Part shown: positions 51,454-59,169 of the stretch, one piece after another
Position numbering within the stretch: position 1 is the stretch's first letter
Layout: each line of letters begins with the position of its first letter
Source of the DNA: an uncultured Muribaculaceae bacterium
GTDB taxonomy: Bacteria; Bacteroidota; Bacteroidia; Bacteroidales; Muribaculaceae
Length of the DNA stretch: 64,000 nucleotides
Direction of reading: 5' to 3'
Assembly (NCBI GenBank): GCA_910578385.1
Contig: CAJTQV010000006.1
Location: 1 to 64,000, forward strand
Position numbers and translations under genes: made by a program
The notes under the pieces: generated by a model
Seen by the model: only the letters and a program-made list of their open reading frames with translations
Told to the model about the DNA's origin: nothing
The model's database searches: none

Positions 51454-53718
51454 ATGAAAAAACTGACCCTACTGTTGTTAACCTTACTCTCCCTTCTCCC
51501 CGCCGCCGCCCAGAAAAAACCGGGCACTTCCCCGTCCGGCTCCCTTCCCATTCTCTACATCAACATGGAGAACGGCAGCGACGACATCCTCGACTATGAC
51601 CTCAGAGATAAAGACTACCGCAACGGCACCTATTGGCTCGACCTCAACGGTTGCCAATGGCTCGCCGACGAAGGTGCCAAAAGCATCGCCTCCGAGTCCG
51701 AACCCCTACCCCTCGAAATCAAAGCACGTGGTAACTACACCCGTTGTGCATTCGCCAAGAAACCATTCAAACTCAAACTCGGCGACAAGCAAAAACTGCT
51801 CGGCCTCACCAAAAGCAAGCACTTCGCGCTCCTCGCGCACGCCGACGACAGCTTCGGATACCTCCGCAACTTCATCGGTTTCAATCTCGGCAAGCGCATC
51901 GGTCTCCCCTGGACTCCGGCACAGCAGCCCGTCGAACTCGTCATCAACGGCGACTACCGCGGTCTATACTTCCTCACCGAGTCAATCCGCATTGACGAAG
52001 ACCGAGTGAACATAAACGAACTCGAAGCTCCCGAGACAACCCCCAACCTCGCCTCCGGCGGCTTCATCGTCGAGTTCGATAACTATCCGGGTGCCAAAGG
52101 CGAGCAGATCAAAATGGACCCCGCCAACCCCGCCAATCATAAAGATGATATCCCGTTCTACCTCAATTTCGACACCCCCGAATACAATGAACTCTCCGAC
52201 GCCCAGAAAGGTCTCATCGGCATGGAGTTCGCCCGCATGAACGAACTCATCAACAGCCGCAGCGACGAACTCTGGTCATACCTCGACCTCGACGATGCCG
52301 TGCGCTACTACATCGTCATGGAAATGATTTCCCACTACGAGGCATACCACGGCTCCACCTACCTCTTCCGTGACCGTGGTGCCGACCGTAAATGGCACTT
52401 CTCACCCCTCTGGGACCTCGGCCATGCCTTCGATGGCCAAACCAACTCGTACTTCTACGATTGCGACCTCTACGGTAACACCTGGATTCCCTCAATCCGC
52501 CTCAACGATAAGTTCAACAACCGCGTCAACGAAACCTGGAAATGGTTCATGGCCAACTGCTACGACGGCCTGATCCCCGAAATCGATTCCTATATCTCCC
52601 ATATCCGCGCAGCTGTCGGCACCGACTACGCCCGCTGGGAAGGAATCAATTGCTCCGGTAATGGCTACGAACCCGAACAAATACGCGACAACCGCAACCT
52701 CGACGACCGACGCAATGCCGCCGTCAACCACCTCACAGCCAAGATAAACTGGCTCCGCGGCCAATGGGGCGACTACTCAGGCAATCACCCTGAGCCAACC
52801 CGCGACCTCACCCCGGCCCACCACGCCAACGGCTGGGACACACCCCTCAAGCTGTCAGAAGAAGACAATAACCTCGAACCCGGCACCGAAGGCGATGTCT
52901 ACATCTACATCCACAACGATGCCAACTGGGGCAGCCTCAACGTTACGTTCATTCGCCACTACGACCCCGACGACTTCTACACCAACGGCTGGAACGGCAC
53001 CAATTGCACCGACTACGACCCGAATCTGCGCTACGGCGACTTACAGGGCTTTTACACGATAAAAGTACCCGCCGGCGACTGGGCCTCCCACGAAGTCTTC
53101 ATCCACGACAACGGCAACATCTACCGCCGCTACCCCCACGACAACCTCTACGGCGCGGCAATCAACAACCGGAGCCACATCTTCGTAACAAGCTCAGGCC
53201 TCTGGCTTGAAGTCTGCGACTCCACCGACCCCGACAGCCGCCCATCCCAGACCCCTGTCATCAAGCTCAACGATAAGAAGACCAAAGCCACCATCACATC
53301 CGAAATCGGCGACCTTCACCTTCTCGTTACCGAATACGACGGCAACTGGCAATGGGTCCAGGATGTGCTCTGCTCCCCCGAATATCCCGGTCCGCTCCGC
53401 ACAGTCCCCTTCGAGACAACCGATTGGACGAACCCTGTCGCCACCGCAGACGTAGGTTACGAAGTGACACTCCCCAAAGACGACCACATGATCTACATCC
53501 GTGCCAAGTCCGTCAAAGGAGATACCCACTACCCCGAGACGGCAGTCCTCTTCAATGCCGCAGGCGATGACCTCCCCACCGGAGTCGGCGGCATCACCGA
53601 GACCCCGGCGCCCGCGTCGCCCGAATACTACGACCTCACCGGCCGCCGCGTCCAGAACCCCACCCGGGGCATCTACATCCGCCGCACCGGCTACCGCGCC
53701 GAAAAAATCCTTCTCTAA
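51454..53718 (+). CDS. Exported CotH-like protein kinase family protein
   Basis: 754 aa. The signal peptide ends LPAAAQKK (mature Gln). The CotH domain (about 85-430) has IKARGNYT, KKPFKLKL, NFIGFNLGKRIGLPW, NGDYRGLYFLTESIRI and SPLWDLGHAFDG, typical of the CotH kinase fold. The C-terminal half is beta-rich, and the last 30 residues (YYDLTGRRVQNPTRGIYIRR) resemble a short cell-surface sorting tail common in Bacteroidales. CotH kinases phosphorylate secreted proteins in some bacteria; activity here is not shown. Confidence 0.85.
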   Translation: MKKLTLLLLTLLSLLPAAAQKKPGTSPSGSLPILYINMENGSDDILDYDLRDKDYRNGTYWLDLNGCQWLADEGAKSIASESEPLPLEIKARGNYTRCAFAKKPFKLKLGDKQKLLGLTKSKHFALLAHADDSFGYLRNFIGFNLGKRIGLPWTPAQQPVELVINGDYRGLYFLTESIRIDEDRVNINELEAPETTPNLASGGFIVEFDNYPGAKGEQIKMDPANPANHKDDIPFYLNFDTPEYNELSDAQKGLIGMEFARMNELINSRSDELWSYLDLDDAVRYYIVMEMISHYEAYHGSTYLFRDRGADRKWHFSPLWDLGHAFDGQTNSYFYDCDLYGNTWIPSIRLNDKFNNRVNETWKWFMANCYDGLIPEIDSYISHIRAAVGTDYARWEGINCSGNGYEPEQIRDNRNLDDRRNAAVNHLTAKINWLRGQWGDYSGNHPEPTRDLTPAHHANGWDTPLKLSEEDNNLEPGTEGDVYIYIHNDANWGSLNVTFIRHYDPDDFYTNGWNGTNCTDYDPNLRYGDLQGFYTIKVPAGDWASHEVFIHDNGNIYRRYPHDNLYGAAINNRSHIFVTSSGLWLEVCDSTDPDSRPSQTPVIKLNDKKTKATITSEIGDLHLLVTEYDGNWQWVQDVLCSPEYPGPLRTVPFETTDWTNPVATADVGYEVTLPKDDHMIYIRAKSVKGDTHYPETAVLFNAAGDDLPTGVGGITETPAPASPEYYDLTGRRVQNPTRGIYIRRTGYRAEKILL

Positions 53719-53776
53719 CCGCCCTCGTCTCCCTCCTCGCTCCCTCTCCTCCCCGCCCTCTCTCCTCCGCGTCCCA

Positions 53777-53902
53777 GTTATCTGTCCCAGCGCAGAGCTT
53801 CAGCTCCCCCTCCTCCGCGTCCCAGTTATCTGTTCAAGCGTAGAGCTTCAGCTCCCTCTCCTCTGAGTCCCAGTTATTTGTCCAAGCGTAGAGCTTCAGC
53901 TC
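53777..53902 (+). repeat. Tandem repeat D array, 48-bp period, three copies
   Basis: GTTATCTGTCC/GTTATCTGTTC/GTTATTTGTCC leads at 53777, 53825 and 53873, each followed by GAGC-TTCA-GCTC. Separate from the 54-bp array at 12361. Confidence 0.9.
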
Positions 53903-53934
53903 TCACCGCGTCTTTCCCTGCGCCCTCCCATCGG

Positions 53935-53965
53935 CTTTTTTGTCCGGTGTGAGGGCGCAGCCCGA
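53935..53965 (+). repeat. Repeat family B
   Basis: TTTTTTGTCCGGTGTGAG then GGGC-GCA-GCCC. It joins the GTCCGG lead of one B subtype to the GTGTGAG of the other. Confidence 0.85.
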
Positions 53966-54038
53966 TTTCTCTCCCTCCCTATCCCCCCTCTTTCCTCCCG
54001 CGTCCTTTCTCTTTTCCCCCTCCTACTTCCCTGCCGTC

Positions 54039-54083
54039 TGGCGGGCTTGGCCCGCAGGTTGTGGCGCGACCACCGTCGCCCCC
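54039..54083 (+). repeat. Repeat family A, decayed 3' end
   Basis: CGGGCTTGGCCCGCAGG intact; the second stem ends GTCGCCCCC instead of GTCGCGCAC. Confidence 0.85.
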
Positions 54084-54142
54084 CGCTCCCCGCCTCCCCA
54101 AAACTTTCCAACCCCCATCCCCTAAAAACCGTTATTTTTATG

Positions 54143-54150
54143 TAAATTTG
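54143..54150 (+). promoter_or_regulatory. Sirtuin promoter -7 box
   Basis: TAAATTTG, 19 bp before the ATG. Confidence 0.6.
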
Positions 54151-54169
54151 CAAAAACACCCCTACAAAC

Positions 54170-54871
54170 ATGAAAAAACCGATATTAGTAGTCTCAACCG
54201 GTGCCGGAATAAGCGCCGAATCAGGAATCAAAACCTTCCGCGACGCCGACGGCCTCTGGGAAAACTACCCCGTCATGCAAGTCGCCTCGGCCGACGGCTT
54301 CCGCCGCGACCCCGAACTCGTCCACCAGTTCTACAACGCCCGTCGCCGCGACCTAATCAAAGCCCTCCCCAACGACGCCCACCGCGCCCTCGTCGAGCTC
54401 GAAAAAGACTACGACGTCTACATCATCACCCAGAACGTCGACGACCTCCACGAACGCGCTGGTTCCTCCCACGTCCTCCACCTCCACGGCGAGCTGATGA
54501 AAATACGCTCCGTCACCAACCCCGACTATATCGAGACCCTCGACATCGACCACCTGGAGACCACGCCGGCCACACGCGGCAAGAACGGCGACCCCATGCG
54601 TCCCCACATCGTCTTCTTCCAGGAACCCGTACCCAACATCGAGAAAGCCGTCGAACTCGTTCACAAAGCCGATGTTTTCGTCGTCATAGGCACCTCTCTC
54701 GTGGTCTACCCCGCCGCCGGCCTCATCCAATGCGTACGCGCCGGAGTCCCCATCTACTACATCGACCCCAACCCCGCCGACACCTCCGCCATCACCGGCG
54801 TCCACGTCATCCGAGCCAAAGCCACCGAAGGCATGCGCACCCTCGCCACCCTCCTCACCGCCCCCAAATAA
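54170..54871 (+). CDS. Sir2-family NAD-dependent protein deacylase
   Basis: 233 aa. NAD-binding STGAGISAESGIKTFRD, TQNVDDLH and catalytic His in HLHGEL are present, as is the late GTSLVVYPAAGL loop. FYNARRRDL carries the Tyr/Arg spacing seen in class III sirtuins that prefer succinyl or malonyl groups. The segment that normally holds four zinc cysteines (about 108-150, KIRSVTNPDYIETLDIDHLE) has no cysteine at all. Removal of acyl groups from lysines is expected; substrate preference is inferred. Single gene with its own promoter. Confidence 0.9.
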   Translation: MKKPILVVSTGAGISAESGIKTFRDADGLWENYPVMQVASADGFRRDPELVHQFYNARRRDLIKALPNDAHRALVELEKDYDVYIITQNVDDLHERAGSSHVLHLHGELMKIRSVTNPDYIETLDIDHLETTPATRGKNGDPMRPHIVFFQEPVPNIEKAVELVHKADVFVVIGTSLVVYPAAGLIQCVRAGVPIYYIDPNPADTSAITGVHVIRAKATEGMRTLATLLTAPK

Positions 54872-54889
54872 CCGCCGCTCCCCTCTGTC

Positions 54890-54934
54890 TGGCGGGCTTG
54901 GGCCGCCGGTTGTGGCGCGACCACCGTCGCGCAC
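54890..54934 (+). repeat. Repeat family A
   Basis: TGGCGGGCTTGGGCCGCCGG variant, second stem intact. Confidence 0.9.
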
Positions 54935-54978
54935 CGGCTCTCCCCCCCCCCCGGCTCATGGCCGCCCACCGCGTCCCG

Positions 54979-55008
54979 GTCGAGTGGGTAAAGCCTGCGG
55001 GCTTTACC
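54979..55008 (+). repeat. Repeat family C
   Basis: GTCGAGTG then GGTAAAGCC-TGCG-GGCTTTACC. Confidence 0.9.
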
Positions 55009-55064
55009 GCCCCTCCCTCCACCCCTCGACAGCAAAAAAATTTTCAAGTCTCAAAAATTATTCT

Positions 55065-55072
55065 TAACTTTG
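55065..55072 (+). promoter_or_regulatory. pyrH promoter -7 box
   Basis: TAACTTTG, 20 bp before the chosen ATG, supporting that start over the long upstream open frame. Confidence 0.65.
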
Positions 55073-55092
55073 GAAAAACCAAAGCAGAAAAA

Positions 55093-55803
55093 ATGAAATT
55101 CAAAAGAATATTGCTCAAACTCTCCGGCGAGTCCCTCGCCGGCTCACAAGGCCACGGCATCGACACCGACCGTCTTAACCAATACGCTGCCCAGATCAAG
55201 GAAATGGTCGACGCAGGTGTAGAGATAGGCATCGTAATCGGTGGCGGCAACATCTTCCGCGGCCTCTCCGGCGCCTCCGCAGGCTTCGACCGCGTCAAAG
55301 GCGACCAAATGGGAATGCTCGCGACCGTCATCAACTCCCTTGCCCTCAGCTCCGCTCTCGAGGCTATCGGTCAACCGTCAAAAGTCCTCACGGCCATCGG
55401 CATGTTCCCCATCGGCGAGCACTATTCCAAATGGAAAGCCATCAAGGCCCTCGAAGAAGGCTCAGTAGCCATCATCTCCTGCGGCACCGGCAACCCATAC
55501 TTCACCACCGACACCGGCTCCGCCCTCCGCGCCATCGAGATTGAGGCCGAAGTCATGCTCAAGGGCACCCGCGTCGACGGAGTCTACACCGCCGACCCGG
55601 AGAAAGACCCCACCGCCACCCGCTTCGACCAGATCAGCTACGACGAGGTTCTTGCCCGCGGCCTGAAGGTCATGGACCTCACCGCCACCGCCCTCTGCAA
55701 AGAGAACAACATGCCCATCTACGTCTTCAACATGGACATCCCCGGCAACCTCCGCAAGGCCCTCACCGGCGATCCCGTCGGCACCCTCGTCACCGCCCGC
55801 TGA
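55093..55803 (+). CDS. pyrH: UMP kinase
   Basis: 236 aa from ATG 55093 (MKFKRILLKLSGESLAG). Phosphorylates UMP to UDP. Amino-acid-kinase fold with KLSGESLAG, GIVIGGGNIFRG, DQMGMLATVINSLAL, GTGNPYFTTDT and KGTRVDGVY, all PyrH signatures. The frame is open for 1 kb upstream, but that part reads through the sirtuin gene and repeats. frr, its common neighbour, lies downstream after 261 bp of repeats. Confidence 0.97.
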   Translation: MKFKRILLKLSGESLAGSQGHGIDTDRLNQYAAQIKEMVDAGVEIGIVIGGGNIFRGLSGASAGFDRVKGDQMGMLATVINSLALSSALEAIGQPSKVLTAIGMFPIGEHYSKWKAIKALEEGSVAIISCGTGNPYFTTDTGSALRAIEIEAEVMLKGTRVDGVYTADPEKDPTATRFDQISYDEVLARGLKVMDLTATALCKENNMPIYVFNMDIPGNLRKALTGDPVGTLVTAR

Positions 55804-55876
55804 CCCCAGGTTCCCTCTCCCCTCCTCCCTCCTCTCAGTGCTGACGTCCCCTCTTTCCCTCCAAAGCGCAGCCGGA

Positions 55877-55919
55877 GAGCTTGGCTCGACCTTTCGTGGC
55901 GCGACCACCGTCGCGCACC
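55877..55919 (+). repeat. Repeat family A, mosaic copy
   Basis: GAGCTTGGCTCGACCTTTCG replaces the first stem; the second GCGCGAC-CACC-GTCGCGC stem is exact. The CTCGACCTTTCG string is shared with the B copy at 73-102. Confidence 0.8.
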
Positions 55920-55960
55920 GGGTCTTCCCGGGGTGACGGTCGTCCCCCTCCGCGTCCCCG

Positions 55961-55990
55961 GTCGAGTGGGTAAAGCCTGCGGGCTTTACC
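55961..55990 (+). repeat. Repeat family C
   Basis: Identical core to the copy at 54979. Confidence 0.9.
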
Positions 55991-55997
55991 ATCAAGC

Positions 55998-56028
55998 TTA
56001 TTTGTTCCTGCGCAGAGCTTCAGCTCCC
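55998..56028 (+). repeat. Repeat family D
   Basis: TTATTTGTTCCTGCGCA then GAGC-TTCA-GCTC, eight bases after the C copy and 37 bp before the frr ATG. Confidence 0.85.
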
Positions 56029-56064
56029 CTACAAAATCAGAATAATAACTAAAACCCCAACCAT

Positions 56065-56622
56065 ATGGAAGTAAAAGAATATCTCCAGAACGCCGAAGAC
56101 TCCATGCAGCTCGCGGTAGAGTACCTCGACGACACCCTGTCGCACATCCGTGCCGGCAAGGCATCTGCACGCCTCCTCGACGGCATCCGCGTTGACTACT
56201 ACGGCTCACAGGCTCCCATCTCAAACGTAGCCAACATCTCCGTCCCCGACGCGCGCACAATCGCCATCACCCCCTGGGAAAAATCCATGTTCAAAGAGAT
56301 TGAGAAAGCCATCATCAACTCCGAACTTGGCATCACACCCGAGAACAACGGAGAGGTGATCCGTCTCAGCATCCCCCCGCTGACCGAAGACCGCCGCAAG
56401 CAGCTCGTCAAGCAGAGCAAAGCCGAGGCCGAGACAGCCAAAGTATCAGTCCGTAACGCCCGTCGCGAAGCCATCGAAGGCCTCAAGAAAGAGATCAAGA
56501 ACGGACTTAGCGAGGACATCGAGAAAGACGCCGAGGCCAACGTCCAGAAGATCCACGACAAATTCATGAAGAAGATCGACACCATCTTCGCCGACAAAGA
56601 AAAAGAAATCCTCACCGTCTGA
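56065..56622 (+). CDS. frr: Ribosome recycling factor
   Basis: 185 aa, the normal size. Splits post-termination ribosomes with EF-G. Family segments: SHIRAGKASARLLDGIRVDYYG, DARTIAITPWEKS, IPPLTEDRRKQLVK and the long C-terminal helix DIEKDAEANVQKIHDKFMKKID. The 5' leader contains C and D repeats close to the ATG. Confidence 0.98.
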   Translation: MEVKEYLQNAEDSMQLAVEYLDDTLSHIRAGKASARLLDGIRVDYYGSQAPISNVANISVPDARTIAITPWEKSMFKEIEKAIINSELGITPENNGEVIRLSIPPLTEDRRKQLVKQSKAEAETAKVSVRNARREAIEGLKKEIKNGLSEDIEKDAEANVQKIHDKFMKKIDTIFADKEKEILTV

Positions 56623-56647
56623 CCCCCGCCCCCACCCACCCATCCCA

Positions 56648-56680
56648 CTTTTTGTCGCGGTGAGAGGGCGGCAGCCCGAA
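56648..56680 (+). repeat. Repeat family B
   Basis: CTTTTTGTCGCGGTGAGAG then GGGC-GGCA-GCCC. Confidence 0.85.
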
Positions 56681-56711
56681 TGTCCCCCCTCCCTCCCCCG
56701 TCCCCGTGGTG

Positions 56712-56734
56712 CAGTGTGAGGGCGGCAGCCCGAT
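56712..56734 (+). repeat. Repeat family B
   Basis: CAGTGTGAG then GGGC-GGCA-GCCC. Confidence 0.85.
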
Positions 56735-56767
56735 TCCACCCCTCTTTCCCCGTCGGCCCCCTTTCGC

Positions 56768-56799
56768 ATGCCGGCTGCGCCGCGACCGCCGTCGCGCAC
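56768..56799 (+). repeat. Repeat family A, degenerate
   Basis: ATGCCGGCTGCGCCGCGACC then GCCGTCGCGCAC. Only the second stem is clear. Confidence 0.6.
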
Positions 56800-56813
56800 A
56801 TCAAGAACAACCA

Positions 56814-56844
56814 TCGGCTTCCGGCTGTCATTGCCGGAAGCCGA
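56814..56844. other. 12-bp perfect hairpin upstream of the ferredoxin gene
   Basis: TCGGCTTCCGGC/GCCGGAAGCCGA around a 7-nt loop. No T-run directly after it; possibly a terminator for frr. Confidence 0.5.
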
Positions 56845-56922
56845 AACTATATCCACCCCTCCTTTTTTCAAATACCTGCTAAAAAACATTCTTTTTTATT
56901 TACGTTTTATAAAAAAAATACC

Positions 56923-56930
56923 TACTTTTG
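56923..56930 (+). promoter_or_regulatory. Promoter -7 box of the oxidoreductase operon
   Basis: TACTTTTG, 82 bp before the ferredoxin-subunit ATG. Confidence 0.55.
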
Positions 56931-57012
56931 TACCCGAAGTCTCTAACCTCTCTCCACGGGCTCCGCATCCCCTTTCGAGAGTAATATTTTAATAACCAAT
57001 AAAAACACAATA

Positions 57013-57243
57013 ATGGCAAAAGTAAGAGGAGCAATCATTGTCAACATTGAGAGATGCAAAGGATGCAATCTCTGTGTTGTAGCGTGTCCCACAAACACTC
57101 TGGCTTTGCAACCCAACGAGGTGAACGACCGCGGCTATCACTACGCCTACATGGCCAATCCCGAATCTTGCACCGGCTGCAGCTCATGCGCATGGGTATG
57201 TCCCGACGCTTGCATCGAGGTTTACCGCAAGGTCGAAAAGTAA
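57013..57243 (+). CDS. 2-oxoacid:ferredoxin oxidoreductase, ferredoxin (delta) subunit
   Basis: 76 aa with two complete 4Fe-4S motifs, CKGCNLCVVACP and CTGCSSCAWVCP. It carries electrons from the thiamine-dependent oxidoreductase encoded by the next three genes to external ferredoxin. It is first in the operon, 45 bp before the alpha-subunit gene. Confidence 0.92.
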   Translation: MAKVRGAIIVNIERCKGCNLCVVACPTNTLALQPNEVNDRGYHYAYMANPESCTGCSSCAWVCPDACIEVYRKVEK

Positions 57244-57288
57244 ACTAATCTCTAACCAGTCTAATCAGATCAAGAAAACACAATCCGT

Positions 57289-58374
57289 ATGAAAGAAGAG
57301 ATAAGACTCATGAAGGGTAACGAAGCCATCGCCCATGCAGCCATCCGCTACGGCTGCGACGGCTACTTCGGTTATCCCATCACACCGCAGTCCGAGGTGC
57401 TCGAAACCCTCGAGGAACTCATGCCCTGGGAAACCACAGGCATGGTCGTGCTCCAGGCTGAATCGGAAGTCGCAGCAATCAATATGGTCTATGGCGGCGC
57501 CGCTACCGGCAAAGCTGTCATGACATCATCATCATCACCTGGTATCAGCCTCAAGCAGGAGGGTATCTCATACATCGCCGCAGCATCACTCCCCGCGCTC
57601 ATCCTCAACGTTATGCGCGGCGGTCCGGGTCTCGGCACAATCCAGCCCTCGCAGGCTGACTACTTCCAGGCCACAAAGGGCGGCGGTCACGGTGACTACC
57701 ACCTCATCGTTCTCGCTCCCTCTACCGTACAGGAGATGGTCGATTTCGTAGGACTCGGCTTCGACCTCGCCTTCAAATACACAAACCCCTGCATGATTCT
57801 CGCCGACGGTATCGTAGGCCAGATGATGGAGAAGGTTGTCCTCCCCGAGCAGCGTCCGCGCCGCACCGAAGAGGAAATCCGTCAGCAGTGCCCCTGGGCG
57901 GCCGACGGCCGCAAGGATGGCCGCAAGCGCAACGTCATCACTTCGCTTGAACTCGAATCAGCTAAGATGGAGGTCATCAACCACCAGCTTCAGGCACGCT
58001 ACCGTGAGATCGAGAAGAACGAGACCCGCTGGGAGGAAATAGCGGTCGAAGACGCAGATTACCTCATCGTCGCATTCGGTACAATCGCACGTATCTCCGA
58101 CAAAGCACGCGAACTCGCAGCCGAAGAGGGCATCAAGGTAGGCATCATCCGCCCCATCACCCTCTGGCCATTCCCCACCGAGGCAGTCCGCAAGGCAGCC
58201 GAGGGCAAGAAAGGTATCCTCGTGGTCGAGCTCAACGCCGGCCAGATGATCGAGGACGTTCGCCTCGCAGTTCATGACAACCTCCCTGTAGAGCACTTCG
58301 GCCGTCTCGGTGGTATCATCCCCAGTCCCGAAGAGGTAGTTGACGCTCTCAAGGAGAAAATTATCAACAAATAA
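57289..58374 (+). CDS. vorB: 2-oxoacid:ferredoxin oxidoreductase, alpha subunit (VorB type)
   Basis: 361 aa. Segments GNEAIAHAAIRYGCDGYFGYPITPQSE, SSSPGISLKQEGISY and RGGPGLGTIQPSQADYF (each a family landmark) place it with the alpha subunits of 2-oxoisovalerate or 2-oxoglutarate:ferredoxin oxidoreductases. These split 2-oxoacids with CoA to acyl-CoA and CO2. The delta-alpha-beta-gamma gene order fits the Vor-type enzyme of Bacteroidales. Substrate choice between branched-chain oxoacids and 2-oxoglutarate cannot be settled by eye. Confidence 0.88.
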   Translation: MKEEIRLMKGNEAIAHAAIRYGCDGYFGYPITPQSEVLETLEELMPWETTGMVVLQAESEVAAINMVYGGAATGKAVMTSSSSPGISLKQEGISYIAAASLPALILNVMRGGPGLGTIQPSQADYFQATKGGGHGDYHLIVLAPSTVQEMVDFVGLGFDLAFKYTNPCMILADGIVGQMMEKVVLPEQRPRRTEEEIRQQCPWAADGRKDGRKRNVITSLELESAKMEVINHQLQARYREIEKNETRWEEIAVEDADYLIVAFGTIARISDKARELAAEEGIKVGIIRPITLWPFPTEAVRKAAEGKKGILVVELNAGQMIEDVRLAVHDNLPVEHFGRLGGIIPSPEEVVDALKEKIINK

Positions 58375-58389
58375 TCACGCTTCCACATT

Positions 58390-59151
58390 ATGAATATCGA
58401 AGAAATAATCAGAGAGGAAAACAAGGTTTACTGCAAACCTGAGCTTCTGGAGGAAGTCCACATGCACTACTGCCCTGGCTGCTCACACGGCGTGATTCAC
58501 AAGCTCGTCGCAGAAATCATCGCCGAGATGGGCCTCACCGACAAGACTATCGGTGTCTCTCCCGTCGGCTGCGCAGTATTCGCATACAACTATATCGATG
58601 TTGACTGGATCGAGGCCGCACACGGCCGCGCACCGGCAGTCGCAACCGCAGCATCGCGCCTCTGGCCCGAGAACGTGGTCTTCACATATCAGGGCGACGG
58701 CGACATGTCCGCCATCGGTACAGCAGAGTCAATCCACGCCGCAAACCGTGGCGAGAACATCGTCATGATCTTCGTCAACAACGCCATCTACGGTATGACC
58801 GGCGGTCAGATGGCCCCCACCACTCTCGTCGGCCAGAAGACAGCCACAACCCCCTACGGACGCCGCGTGGACCTCAACGGACACCCCCTTGAGATCACAA
58901 ACCTCATGGCAATCCTCGACGGTACATGCTACGTTACCCGTCAGGCAGTCCACACCCCTGCGGCTGTGCGCAAGACTAAAGCTGCCCTCAAGAAAGCATT
59001 CGAGAACGCAATCGCCAAGAAAGGAACATCTGTCGTTGAGGTTGTGGCAACCTGCAACAGCGGCTGGAAACTCTCTCCCGAACAGTCCAACAAATGGATG
59101 GAGGAGAACATGTTCCCCAAATACCCCCTCGGCGACCTCAAGAATCAGTAA
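58390..59151 (+). CDS. 2-oxoacid:ferredoxin oxidoreductase, beta subunit (thiamine-diphosphate binding)
   Basis: 253 aa. Cofactor motifs: HYCPGCSHG, GCAVFAYNYIDVDW, the GDGDMSAIGTAE magnesium/ThDP motif and NNAIYGMTGGQMAPTT. It forms the catalytic site with the alpha subunit, encoded 15 bp upstream; the gamma gene begins 18 bp downstream. Confidence 0.92.
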   Translation: MNIEEIIREENKVYCKPELLEEVHMHYCPGCSHGVIHKLVAEIIAEMGLTDKTIGVSPVGCAVFAYNYIDVDWIEAAHGRAPAVATAASRLWPENVVFTYQGDGDMSAIGTAESIHAANRGENIVMIFVNNAIYGMTGGQMAPTTLVGQKTATTPYGRRVDLNGHPLEITNLMAILDGTCYVTRQAVHTPAAVRKTKAALKKAFENAIAKKGTSVVEVVATCNSGWKLSPEQSNKWMEENMFPKYPLGDLKNQ

Positions 59152-59169
59152 CCAGTTGAATCAACTATC

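Larger units (their letters stand above)
53719..54169. other. Repeat-filled gap between the CotH and sirtuin genes
   Basis: C/T-rich DNA with a D tandem array, one B and one degenerate A copy, then the AT-rich sirtuin promoter. No gene seen. Confidence 0.7.
56623..57012. other. Gap between frr and the oxidoreductase operon
   Basis: Two B repeats, one degenerate A repeat and a 12-bp hairpin, then AT-rich promoter DNA. No gene seen. Confidence 0.7.

Noticed and set aside
54061..55092. N-terminal extension of pyrH
   Set aside because: The upstream part reads the sirtuin gene and repeats out of frame; the -7 box and PyrH N-terminus support 55093.
9431..55990. Integron attC sites as an explanation for single-orientation hairpins
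   Set aside because: No attC core sites (GTTRRRY/RYYYAAC), no integrase, and elements lie between housekeeping genes and inside coding sequences.
1632..56028. Family D repeats as ordinary transcription terminators
   Set aside because: The T-rich stretch comes before the stem, not after it, and copies also occur close ahead of coding starts such as frr.
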